Positions 10,601 to 21,025 of a DNA stretch of 64,000 bases are shown here, piece after piece. The notes beneath the pieces were generated by a model that did no database searches, had not been told where the DNA came from, and saw nothing but the letters and a program-made list of their open reading frames with translations. The first letter of the stretch is position 1. Each line of letters begins with the position of its first letter. Source of the DNA: Tribonema minus (lineage: Eukaryota > Sar > Xanthophyceae > Tribonematales > Tribonemataceae); contig JAFCMP010000401.1 of assembly GCA_017506865.1 (NCBI GenBank), positions 620,001 to 684,000 of the forward strand, read 5' to 3'. The position numbers were made by a program, and so were the translations under genes.

Positions 10601-13600
10601 TACATAGTATGCTTGTCAGGCCCCGGTCTCACATCTGCTGAACAGCTGCGTGCCGCTGGAAGAGATGCAGGAGAACGGCACCGCCGTCGGGCAAAGGCGG
10701 CTCAAAGCAGCGCTCTGCATGCTGCGGTGATGTTAGCTGGTAAGGTGGCCGGGGGTATGAACTGCAGCGTCGGCGATGCTTGACGTAGCACTGCGGCGAG
10801 TACGGTTCAACCGGATAGAGGGGGTATGTAGGGGGGGTATGCCGGGACCCCGGCCTGGTCGATCCCCAGTGTCGGCGATGCTCAATCGACAGGACGCGCG
10901 GGCGCGGCGTGCGTACGGTCAGCGACGCGTCCTCTCCTTCCTCCGTTCACCGTTGTCCGTTGGGGGGCGTAGCCAACGTGATGCCAGGCCAGCGTTCGCC
11001 CGCGGCTTGTGTGTTGTCGAAGTTGACACGAAGCGCACTGCGCTACCAGGACTCGTCACACCCCCATGTTGTCCGACCGGCGCACAGGTGCTGCTGGCTG
11101 CTTGGGGTCAGGTTTGGGGTTAGCGGTAGGGTTTTATGCTTTGCAGTATGTCGGCATGCCAACCGACCGCGCCATACCCTGCCTCCGGTATCCTACTGTA
11201 ACCCTAGCCCCAGAAAAGCGGACAGGCCACACCCTATTTGAAAATCGAACCCTGAATACCCATGACCCTCGCAACAGAGCGTGCACGAAGTGTGCAAGCC
11301 TTAGGCTTCCTTCCGCCTTCCACAAATTTTAGAACACAACCCTAAGCACGCTCTTGCAAGACAGCGCGCGCTGCACACCCTTCTTCCGGCGGACACATCC
11401 GCCGCTGCCATTCGCATTTGCCAAGCTGCCTGCCTGGCATGCTACTGCGAGGCCTGCGTGTGCGGGCTAGAATTAGGGTTAGGGTTAGGGTTAGGGTTAG
11501 CGCCTGCTGGCAGACGCCTCTCGGCAAGGCTCCATGCTTGTGCTTGCGCACGCGTTCATACCTTCCGCGTTGTGCAAAGGTGCAGGTGGAGGCACACTGG
11601 ACATGCCCCCCTGCGCAAGTTGTGCTGCGTTGTGATTGTGACATTCAGCAGTGTTTTCCCGCACAGTCGCGCCGATGCGCTCGCGTGCCTCGGCGCGCCG
11701 CAGCGGCGGGCACAGGCGCGGACAGCACGCTTGTGAGCGTAGGTGCATCTTCCAGGCATGTACGCAGAAGTTCACTTCAGTCCGCGCTGCAGGGTTGAGT
11801 GAAATACACGCTTGCGCATTCCACAGTGTACAGAGTTCAAGCACAACTGTACACACACTTGCTTGCGCGCTCACTCGCATCGCCTGCCCCCTGCCCCGTG
11901 CCGCCGCCGCCGCCGCCGCCGCCGCTGCCGCCTGCGCCAGTTCGCCTGCCTGGCGCGCTGCAACGGCGTTCGCGCCACCGTTCGGGGACCAAGGCAGATG
12001 ACACTAGAGAAAGCACGGGCGCTCGTCGTTGAAGTCTGCAGCCGGCCCGAGACCGACAGAGTTCTCATCGCGAGCTATCACAGGTCCGCTGAGCGTCATC
12101 GATATACGGCTTCAGCGCTCAGCATTTGCGCGTGCTACGGCAGCGCGGCGCGTAGTGCACTCATGTTGCGCTGTTGAAGTCAGCGGTGCATGGATTGTTG
12201 ACGCATCAGTGGTGCAAGGCATGAAAGGAGGGTTGATGCGGGCCGTCGCGACCGACGCAGCGGCAATGCTGCCTGCGCGTGCGGGGACGGTGGTGACCGC
12301 AGCGCCGCTAGAGTTCCGCGTGAGGAGTGCGTGCAGTCTGGGCCTGCCTTCGGCCGCACTTTTCTATGCAATGTGGTGCAAATGCCAGGTACTCCACATG
12401 GCAGGCGTGTGCCCGCCTGTAGCCGATTCGTACCCGGCAGTTGCACGAGATGTCATGCTGCGCTGTCGCTTATCCAGACCATCACGCCTGCATCAGCACA
12501 CACCGTTGCGCGCGTCTGCACGCCTCGTCCGTGACCCCTGCCGCCGCCGCCGCTGCTGCCGCCGCCGCTGCTGCTGCTGCGCACTGCTGCCCGTGCGCGC
12601 AGAGGGACGCTTGGCCAGACCGGCTCTGGGCACTTCAGCCCGCTCGGTGGCTACCACGCGGCGTCCGACTCAGTGCTCATACTGGATGTGGCGCGCTTTA
12701 AATGTGAGTGATCCACGACTCACGAGTGACTCGTGGGTGACTGCGTGAGTGAGTCGAAAGGGAATGTGACCCGCGCCATGGCGAGAGCACAGTTGAAGTT
12801 GTTGGGTGCCCCGCCTCCTTCTGTGTAAACACTGGCAGACTGCCTCTTGCAAAGCTCCGTCTCCATATGAAGCTCAGCCACTGGACGAGTGTTTGACGCG
12901 AACAAGTATTAGTACAGTCAGGGCGCCTTTGTTGCGTGCGTCGCAGGATCAATGGCATCGCTCCTTGCCGTTGCCTGCACGCCGCCGCCCCTGCCCCGCG
13001 TAAGTCTGCTGCACAGCATGCGCATCATTCATTGGCGTCATTCATTAGGGTTACGGTTACGGTTAGGGTTAGGGTGAGGCTAAACCCTACTCCTAACCCC
13101 AACCCCCATGCGGTGCGCAACGAGACGCGAGCAGGCTGCGCCCGTGCCTCGCGCTGCAGCGCTAACTGCGTGCTGGGCAGCATACCTACTCCCGCCAGCC
13201 ACAGGTGCCTCATCACTCATCATCACGCATTGCGCATGCTCCCGTGCGCAGGCCCGTCGCACTGGGTGCCGCTGCCGCTGCTGTAGGGTTAGGGTTAGGG
13301 TTCGGATTGGATCCCATACGCCAGCGATGCCTCGACGCTCAGCTTCATCACCCCTCACAAAGTGCTCTTCTGCGTTGAAGCACGCGTATTGATGCTGTGC
13401 GCTGACAACGTCTGCGTGCATGCAAATGCCCCCCCGCACGCTCGCAGACCCGTCACGTGACTGTGTGCCGCTGCCGCTGCTGTGGGAGCCCATGCACCAG
13501 CATACATGCCTACTCCCACCAGCCACCCGGTGCCTCATTCCTAATCATCACGCGCTGCACACGTTCCCGTGCACAGACCTCTCCCACTGGGTGCCGCTGC

Positions 13601-16600
13601 CGCTGCTGTAAGGTTAAGGTTAGGATTAGGGTTAGGGTTAGATCCCATACGCCAGCGACGCCTCACGCGCAACTTGATCACCCCTTGCACATGCTCTACC
13701 GCCTTGAATCACGTGCATTGACACTGCGCTCTGCAACTCCCGTGCGTGCCCCCCCCCCCCCCCCCCCCAATGCGCGCAGACCCCTCGCACTGGGTGCCAC
13801 TGCTGTGGCATCCCATACGTCAGCAATGCCTCGACGGCCAGCTTCATCACCCCCCACAAAGTGCTCTCCTGCGCTGAAGCACGCGCATTGATGCTGTGCC
13901 CTGACAACGTCTGCGTGCATGCAAACGCCCCCCCGCACGCTCGTGGACCCCTCACGTGACTGTGTGCCACTGTCGCTGCTGTGGGAGCCCATGCGCCAGC
14001 ATACATGCCTACCTCCACCAGCCACCCGGTGCCTCATTCCTAATCATCACGCATTGCACACATTTCCGTAAACACACCCCTCGCACTGGGTGCCGCTGCC
14101 GCTGCTGTAGGGTTAGGGTTAGGGTTCGGATTGGATCTCACACGCCAGCGACACCTCAACGCCCACCTTCATCACCCCACGCACATGCTCTCCCGCCTCG
14201 AAGCACGCGCGTTGACGCTGCGCTCTGCAACTCCCGCGTGCGCGCGCGCCTCCGCAGACTCCTCGCACTGGGTGCCGCTGCCGCTGCTGTGGGAGTCCAT
14301 GCACCAGCATACATGCCTACCCCCGCCAGCCTCATTCCTAGTCATCACGCATTGCACCCATTCTCAAATGCAGATCCCTCGCACTGGGTACCGCTGCCGC
14401 TGCTGTGGGAGTCCATGCACCAGCTGGACCCGGAGACGCAGGCGCCGCGCGGCTTTGTCCTGCTGCAGCGCTCGGAGCGCCCCGCCGTGGCAGGTCAGCT
14501 TGTGGGTGGTCATCGCCCCTCCCCCCCCCCCCCGCTGCCGGAGGGTGTTCAGCGTGTACAAGCGCGGGCACGGCGATGCGTTGTGCGCATGTACGCCTTC
14601 ACTAACCCATGTCGTCGCGTCGGCATCTTCGCGTGCAATACTAGACATTTCACTGGACTAATAGCATAGCATCATACCCCGACGCAGCAGGTAGGTGTGT
14701 GGGGTGGCCGCAGGCTACCCCGCCTGGGGGGGGTGTCGGATGCAGTGCCGGCGTCGTAATGCGCATTGCGTGTGTATGTATGCATTTATGCGGCGGTTTG
14801 GGTCACATCGTCGCTCGCGCAAGCACGGACACAATTCCACGTTACGTCTCCCGCATGCAAACGCGCGCCTGCGCCTGCAGCGCCTCGTGGTCTTCAGCGG
14901 GTTTGTCGGTTGCACTCGCATCGCGGACGTGTCTAGCTCCTGCGGAGCGCTGCCATTGCAAGACATGCGCCGCTTTCGACGTGGATGAGCATGTGCCACA
15001 TGGGGGTAGGGACAATGTATTCGTAGTGTGTGGAGCGTGAGCCCGCAGCCCCCCCTTCCCCCCTGCGCCCCTCACCCATTGTACGCTGTGCCGTCTGCAC
15101 AGCGTACGCTAGGTAACATGTGCACAGCGTGGCAGCGCTCGGAACTACTCGCGTGTACTGACGCACAGATGTAGCAGTAGGTGTGTGCCTCGATAGCGTG
15201 ACAGCCCTCAAACACTGCGCGCCACGGAGTGGGCCACAAGCGGCACTCGCCGCCTAACCCTGATTCTAAGCGACAACTCCCATGCGAGCGCACTGCGCGG
15301 ATGCACGTGCATACTTGCATAGGCACAGCGTACCAGCGGTCAGCCCTGCGCACCGCAGCCGTTGACTCATGCATCCGCGTTGCAGTCGCAGATGCGTTGG
15401 CAGCCGCGCGCCTCAACAGCGTGGCAGCGCTCAACCACTGCGCGCCATGGCATCGGCCACAGGCCCTTGCTGCCTAGGTAATTCTAACCCTAAGCGACAC
15501 CTCCGCCACAAGCCCACTGCGCGGATGCATGTACATACATAGGCACAGTGCGACAGCGCTCAACCTCGTGCGCGCCGCAGCGCACACAGACCAGCCCCCC
15601 CCCCCCCCCCCCTGCCGCGGCGACCGAAACGCCGCGCACGCACTGCACAGATATACACCAGCACAGCATCGCGCAGCAACAGCGTGCCGCGTCGCTCACA
15701 AAACACTGCGCGCCGTCGTGCAGGTCAGGGGCGCCTCGCCGCGGCGGCGACGGCGCGAGGCGAGCTCGCGGGGTGGCCGCTCGCCATGCAGTGGGCGGAC
15801 CGGCTGTCGCGGCCGGAGGGGGGAGAGGGGGGGGAGGGGGGGGGCTGGGGGGGGGAGGGAGGGGGGGGTGGCAGCGAGCAGCAGCGACCGAGCTCGTGGG
15901 AGGGCTTCGCGGAGGCGGCCATCGCGGCGCTGCCGAGGGAGGTCGCAGGTGACGACGCGCGGAAACGTTTGATGTCGCTGTGGCGTTGTGTGTGACATTC
16001 AGCAGGTGAAGCGGCGTGGAATATCACATTGTTTGTGGTCATGTTGGCGTTGTTTGTGACATTCGTTGAGTGCTGTAGTGGTTTGCCAGCCCCGCAGGGT
16101 GGTGACCGAGGGGGGAAGAGATAGTCACTGCTGCGGAGTCGTGCAGGGGAAGGGGGAGGAGGGAGGGGGGGGGGGGGGGGGCAGCAAGTGATTCAAGCTC
16201 GGCAGGGAATCGCCGAGCATGAGAATTTGAAATGGGAGGTGTCTGGTGAGGAGGCCATGCGGCGCACTCTCAAAAAGGGACTAGCCAAGCCGCATTGGCA
16301 GACTGCGAGTCCCTTGCGCATCAGCGCTTGTCCTATGTATACATAGTCAGAGGGTGACTCTCCTGAACCCCAAGCCCCCCCCCCTGCCCCCCTGACAGAC
16401 GCGCTCGCGGCGCTGGCGAACCGCTGCAACGCCGGCGAGTTTGTGGACGGCCGCCTCTGCAGCGAGGTCGCCAAGCACACGCTCTACCCGCACGTCGCCG
16501 CGCAGCTCGCGCGCCGCTGGCCGGACGTCGACGCCGTGCGCACCTCCTGCTGCGGCGGCGCCGCCGATGCCGCCGGCGGCAGCGGCGATGGTGATGGCGG

Positions 16601-17649
16601 CGCAGCGGCGCTCAATGACAGCGGGAAGGAGGAGGGGGAGGCGGCGCCGCTGATCGCGTGCGCGTCGGGCGCGTGCCAGTTCGCCGCGGCGCACGTCGCG
16701 ACCGTGCTGCTGCTCGGCTTCCTCAAGGCGAGTGAACGCCGCGGCGCGTGCACGTGGTGTGTGTATTGTGGTGGGTCGCGCCAGTAGTGACCGCCGCGCC
16801 GTGTGCGCACGTGTGTGTATTGCGAAGGTTTGGGCCAGCGGATGGGGGAGGGGCGGGGGGGGGGGGGGGCTGGCGTGGTGGCGGGCCACATTGCATCGCA
16901 AGCCCGCTGCCGACTGCTGATAGGCATGCGCGCGGTTGCGCTTGGACTGCTTCATTGGCTGGGGAGCAGGGCCAGGCGTAGCTTTGGGGGGGAGAGTAGA
17001 GTACAGGGTTTGACGCACGATCATACTGGTGGCAACAGCGCTCAGCTCAGGCAGTGCGCGAACGCTGCTCTGGGCAGTCGCCGTCGTGGCTGAGCGCTGC
17101 TGCAGGAGCAGTCGGGCGCGCACAACTGCTGCGCTGCAGCCTCCGCCGCCGCTGTCGCCGAGGCTGTAAGCAGGGAGGCGGACATGCCCGTGCCGAGCAG
17201 CGCTGCCACATCACCTCCATTGCAGGAGTCATCATACAAATCAACTACTTCGTGTGTGCAGCACCGGCGACCGCCTGACTTGCGCGCAGCCCCCAGGGCC
17301 CTTTGCGCCCCACGTTGACGGAGACGTTCAGTAGCTACTCGGCGCGTTAAAAAGCTGATTTCTGCCCCGCGTGCGTGCGTGCGCCCCTCGCGCAGGTCGC
17401 GATGGACGAAGCGGCAGCTGAGCCTCTGCCACCGCCACGGCAGCAGCAGCAGCAGGGGGACACCCCGCGCACCGCCCCCCCCCCCCCTCGCGCTGGTCCG
17501 CCATGGCCGGCGTCTGGGAGGGCTCCCTGCCCGCGTGGTCGAGCCTGCTGCAGGATGAGGTCGCGACGATCGGCGAGATGATCGCGGGGGCGCGCGCCAT
17601 CTCCTACCTGGCCAACGACGCCGGCGCGACGCCTCCCGCCAGCGTCTGA
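7648..17649 (+). CDS. Phytochelatin synthase (glutathione gamma-glutamylcysteinyltransferase), nine exons
   Basis: It makes phytochelatins from glutathione for heavy-metal binding. Exons (phases agree): 7648-7952, 9141-9185, 10224-10308, 11941-12083, 12603-12703, 14374-14493, 15724-15948, 16399-16727, 17396-17649; about 535 residues (plant enzymes about 500). The papain-like catalytic domain reads [79 protein letters not shown]. The triad is Cys95, His203, Asp221, with spacings 108 and 18 (106 and 18 in Arabidopsis PCS1). The last three exons ([24 protein letters not shown]) fit the weakly conserved C-terminal domain less surely. Oddities are a GC donor after 16727 and a 13-C run near 17475-17487 that needs one more C (or two fewer) to stay in frame. 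The start is the first ATG in the exon; an earlier exon is possible. Confidence 0.9.
10440..10695 (+). repeat. Echoes of phytochelatin synthase exon 3 end in the following intron
   Basis: Near 10452-10485 the end of exon 3 (gagaacggcatcgtcatcgg) recurs with few changes, followed by a gtgcg donor. Near 10641-10695 a longer degenerate copy covers [16 protein letters not shown]. Both lie downstream of the true exon (10224-10308). Confidence 0.75.
11472..11500 (+). repeat. Interstitial telomere-like tract (TTAGGG, about 4-5 units)
   Basis: It is a direct run of TTAGGG units inside phytochelatin synthase intron 3. Similar shorter or degenerate tracts lie near 13048-13078, 13286-13302, 13612-13640, 14108-14128, 25436-25458, 30579-30598, 31100-31136, 34117-34142, 35697-35785 and 37487-37590, nearly all intronic. 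Confidence 0.85.
13246..14330 (+). repeat. Array of seven echoes of phytochelatin synthase exon 6 start
   Basis: The exon 6 acceptor region and its first ~30-50 bases (cactgggtgccgctgccgct, often with tgggagtccatgcaccag) recur near 13260, 13455, 13584, 13788, 13950, 14083 and 14265, before the true exon at 14374. Spacing is 114-204 bp. Several copies have an AG just upstream, TTAGGG-like tracts follow copies 1, 3 and 6, and long C runs occur between units. Confidence 0.88.
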
Positions 17650-17759
17650 TGCAGCGCGCCGTCGCTCGCGCCTCTTTGCGCCGCGTACAGGTCTATTGTC
17701 ACGCGCTGCGATCGTCGCTGCGCGCGCGGGGAGTGAAGGCCGCAGTGCGGGCCCCTCCT

Positions 17760-17890
17760 GGAGCTGCGAGATGGTCGCGGGGGCGCGCGCCATCTCGTAT
17801 CTGGCCAACGACGCCGGCGCGACGCCGCCCGCCAGTGCCTGACGCAGCGCGCCGTCGCTCGCGCCTCTTTGCGCCGTGTTCAAATATAAG
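17760..17890 (+). repeat. Echo of phytochelatin synthase last exon beyond its stop codon
   Basis: The end of the coding sequence ([20 protein letters not shown], stop, and the bases to about 17700) is repeated about 190 bp downstream as [20 protein letters not shown], stop and the same trailing sequence. The copy is near-identical, so it is recent. Confidence 0.85.
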
Positions 17891-18896
17891 TTTCAAGCGC
17901 TGCCGTCGCTACGCGCGCGGGGGGAATAAGCGCTGCAGCGCAAGCGCGCCTTGCGAAGCGGGGCGCTGTGGCAGGCGTCACTGAATGGAACGGATAGAAA
18001 TGTTGCTTCGCGCCTGCGGTTTGCTGGCGTGGTCTGCCGCGTCCTTTCATGCACTGTTGCAGTCACTGACCAGTTGCTGCACCATCATGTGTGTAGCTTC
18101 GCCCGTATGTGTGCGAAGGGGGGCCGCTGCTCATTGTGCAAAATGCTGGCAGAGGAGGGAATGCGCAGTTCAACTTGAAGTTTCAAGATCACAATGTTTG
18201 AACGCAGACTCGCCAAGTACTGGCACTGCACAAGTATTGATCATCTGGCACTGCTGTGGCTGCCCCTTTTTTCGCACGCTGCCAAATCAGCCAGCACATC
18301 AAAGTTATGATCCAACGCAAGAGGAGCGGAAGAAATCGCGCGGCCTCAGCACGCAGCAGCGGTAACTGCAGCAGAGCATCAGCAGGAACGTCACATGCAG
18401 CTGACATGAAATCAACCACGTTCAAGCACCATGAGTGCATCGAGCAGCACAACAATCAGGCATCCGAGAATCCATCTGGCCAAACCGAGAGTAAATGTGC
18501 TTGTATTGCTTTTTCAACCTTGGAACACCAGACCACCGAGGCTATCCTGCCATGCGTACATGCGCGTGTACATGCCGAACCGACCGCACACCACAAGGCG
18601 CCTATGCCAGTGAAAAACAACCCTTGCAGATGACCACCGACACGGTAAACGGAACCCACACAGGAAACCAAAATTTTGTGCGCACAACAGGTCTGCTGCT
18701 GCGCAGCGGAGCTGCTGCTGCTGCTGCGACCAGTGCCTGCTGCTGCGGCTGCAGCAGCTCACGTGTGCTTGCTGAAGCCGGGAATACCCTACAGTAGGTA
18801 CGGGGTGAGAGGCCACAGCCTACGAATCACACATTTGCCGAGAGATCTGATTGTGCTACCGAAACGCGGTCTGCCCCTGGACGAGAGCAAAGGCAA
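17891..18896. other. Gene-free stretch
   Basis: I see no coding exon with a family match and no RNA gene. A CAACTTGAAG-type motif is present near 18171. The stretch separates the ends of two converging genes. Confidence 0.5.
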
Positions 18897-19187
18897 TCAG
18901 CACACTACGCAAAAGTTACAGTCGTCGCTCTTTGTCTCCTCTGCGCCACTGGCTGTGACCGTAGGCTGCTCCTCGCCAGTCACGCTGGCAATCGGGGCCG
19001 CGGATTCCCCTAGCTTGTCTTCAGGTGCCGGGGGGGAGGCCTTGGCGGGATGCACCAGCGCCTCCAGGGTCGCGGGCAGGCCCTCGTCGTCGTCGCTAGA
19101 GGACGACGAGGAGCTGGATCCTGCCCTATCTCTAGACTCCAGCTTCGCCTTCGCTGCCTCGACCTTTTCTTGAATAGTCTCCATCAT
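18897..19187 (-). CDS. Small acidic Ser-rich protein with C-terminal CVVC
   Basis: The minus-strand frame starts MMETIQEKVEAAKAKL, an amphipathic helix. A run of eight Ser and three Asp follows (a good casein kinase 2 type site), then a Pro/Ala/Glu-rich stretch and the end CNFCVVC. The last residues could be lipidated (prenylation of a C-a-a-X box, or palmitoylation), which is inference. An acceptor-like 'tgcctgcag' (minus) lies about 25 bases upstream of the ATG, so a 5' intron is likely and this may be the last exon of a longer gene. I do not recognise a family. Codon choice is less extreme in GC than in neighbours. Confidence 0.5.
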   Translation of the reverse strand: MMETIQEKVEAAKAKLESRDRAGSSSSSSSSDDDEGLPATLEALVHPAKASPPAPEDKLGESAAPIASVTGEEQPTVTASGAEETKSDDCNFCVVC

Positions 19188-19229
19188 GGCACGAAGACGT
19201 AGCGGGAGTCTGCAGGCACAAGGCAACCA

Positions 19230-20105
19230 GTTGAGTTCAGATTGACCCTGAACTGGATGGATATGCAGTCAGCGTTCACTTGACGCTACGGTCATGTGGG
19301 AGAAGCCAGCAGAGCGCGGCTTTTTGATTTGACAGCTGTTGTACGTTGTGTGAGCTACAGAACGAGCCATCACAGCATCAAAGCGAAGGATGGTTAAGAA
19401 AACGTAAAATGCAGGCCTCTATCACCTTGCTAGCTTTGTTGGCAGGAGTATGCCTGCGAGCGTGCGCCTCCAAAGCTCTCGGTCGAATTACCAGAGACAA
19501 ATCGGCAGATCGTTTTTGAGAGCTGCAAGGAGCTCGCTTTCAAGAGTTGCAGCAAGGCGCTGCTTCTGTCTGATATTTTAGTCCTTGCAAGCCGGCTTCC
19601 GCATCCTCACCTTGCGTCTCGTCTCTCGTCTCCCAGCTATAAGCTATCGGCAGATTCGGAGCTCTTTGAAAAGGGGTGACGCTCCTGTTTGAAGTTCGAT
19701 CAGTGTTGACATGGAACAACACAAGAGCCCACAACCACGTGCGGCTTGCCAACAACATCATGTTGTACATGTATCAACTATGCAACAGCCGCAACGGCAG
19801 CACTATTTTTGACTTTGCGGTCAGCAAGGAAAGTCTTCGCCTGATGGCAGCTTAAAGGTCACTCGAGGGTGATAGAGGTCGGGGGTGGGGGGTCCAATGA
19901 GTGTGGGTCCATAGTGAGCACCGGAGCGCTGCTGTGCGTGCGGTGGCACATTATTCAATTGGGGTGACGAGCTGCATTGTGTCCTCCTGCTGCTGCTGCC
20001 TTTTAGTTTGTGGCGCTGTCGCACATTGCGCACATGCAGACGCTACGAACAGCTGGCGGAACATTCTGACACGGAGTGCACCTTGTCTGCCTGTGACTGC
20101 TCCAG
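19230..20105. other. Gene-free stretch
   Basis: Base composition is more balanced here. I see no supported exon, RNA gene or repeat. It may hold 5' sequence of the small minus-strand gene and of the plus-strand candidate at 20106. Confidence 0.4.
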
Positions 20106-20460
20106 TACGGTTCATCGATGCCCGCAGATTTCACACAGAAGAAATCCAGATGGTCAATGTCAAGCCTGCTGCCAGAGTCTACACGTGCTTGTTCATGGGC
20201 GCTGTGCTACCTATAGCGCCAGCAACTGATCTGAGAGTGCAGCAAGGGTTTGTGATCAGCACCAATGCTCAGCGCCGCAGAAGTGGTTAGCCAGTCCTGT
20301 GACAAATGGGCAGCATCCAAGGCAGTGCCTCGCATTGTGGTGCATGTTGCAGTGTTGCCACCACAATGCTGGGATAATTGACCGATTCGCCTTCACCAGG
20401 CTGATGGTTCATGTTGCCATGAAGGTTGGCAAGACCCCTACAATGACAGATTGCGGACTA
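20106..20460 (+). CDS. Two coding-like segments of an unrecognised gene
   Basis: Segment 20106-20285 follows a tccag acceptor and reads RFIDARRFHTEEIQMVNV, then ARVYTCLFMGAVLPIAP. Segment 20353-20460 follows tgttgcag, reads NAGIIDRFAFTRLMVHVAMK and ends at a strong gtaagt donor, 36 codons in phase. Both look like conserved protein and have ordinary codon use. I could not make the phases of the two segments agree, and I do not recognise a family, so the exon borders are provisional. Confidence 0.3.
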
Positions 20461-20576
20461 GTAAGTACCCACTGACGCACGGTGATTCGTCATAGCGGCG
20501 CGGTATGAGCACTAGAGAGCAGCACCAGCATGCACGCACAAACTTTAGAACCCATTGCATGCCAGGAGTTCTGCAG

Positions 20577-21022
20577 CACAACCTCCGGTTTGTCTTGTGA
20601 TGTCCGGGGACACGGACCGCATTGGCGCGCAGGTACCCCCGTACACACTACACTGTGAAATGTTCAACACGAGGTCTGGGCACGATGCCGTTGCACCTGT
20701 TGCAGCTGCAGCGCCTGGAGCAGCTGTGTCGCCTGCGTCCGCAACAGCAGGCAGCGCAGCCGTTCTGACTGCGAAAGCGGGAACGGTGGCGGCAGCGGCA
20801 GCGACCAATGCAGCTGCGCTGCCTGCTGTCCCAGCGCCAGCAGCAGCGCCAGCAGCTGCCGCGGCAGGCGGCGCCGCTGCTCCAGCCCCTGCAGCGACGG
20901 CAGCCGTCGGTTCAGGGGTACATCGATCGTGTAAGAGTGACATTGTTTTTGTCGTGATCAATCGTGAGCAGCAAGACGCGCTCGGCCATGAGCACATCAT
21001 GGGTTTGATGCAAGTGATGTAA
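20577..21022 (+). CDS. Ala/Pro-rich reading frame, possible last exon of the 20.1 kb candidate
   Basis: The frame reads PPVCLVMSGDTDRIGAQVPP, then an Ala/Pro-rich low-complexity stretch, then DIVFVVINREQQDALGHEH and a stop at 21022. An acceptor-like ctgcag precedes it. The stop lies four bases from the end of the opposite-strand LRR gene, which would make a tail-to-tail pair. The low-complexity middle is open in several frames, so this is weak. Confidence 0.25.
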
Positions 21023-21025
21023 GAC

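Noticed and set aside
11472..11500. Chromosome end or true telomere
   Set aside because: The tract is only a few units long and lies inside a gene with exons on both sides.
13246..14330. CRISPR-like array
   Set aside because: The repeats are degenerate exon copies with irregular spacing in an intron of a eukaryotic gene; no cas genes.
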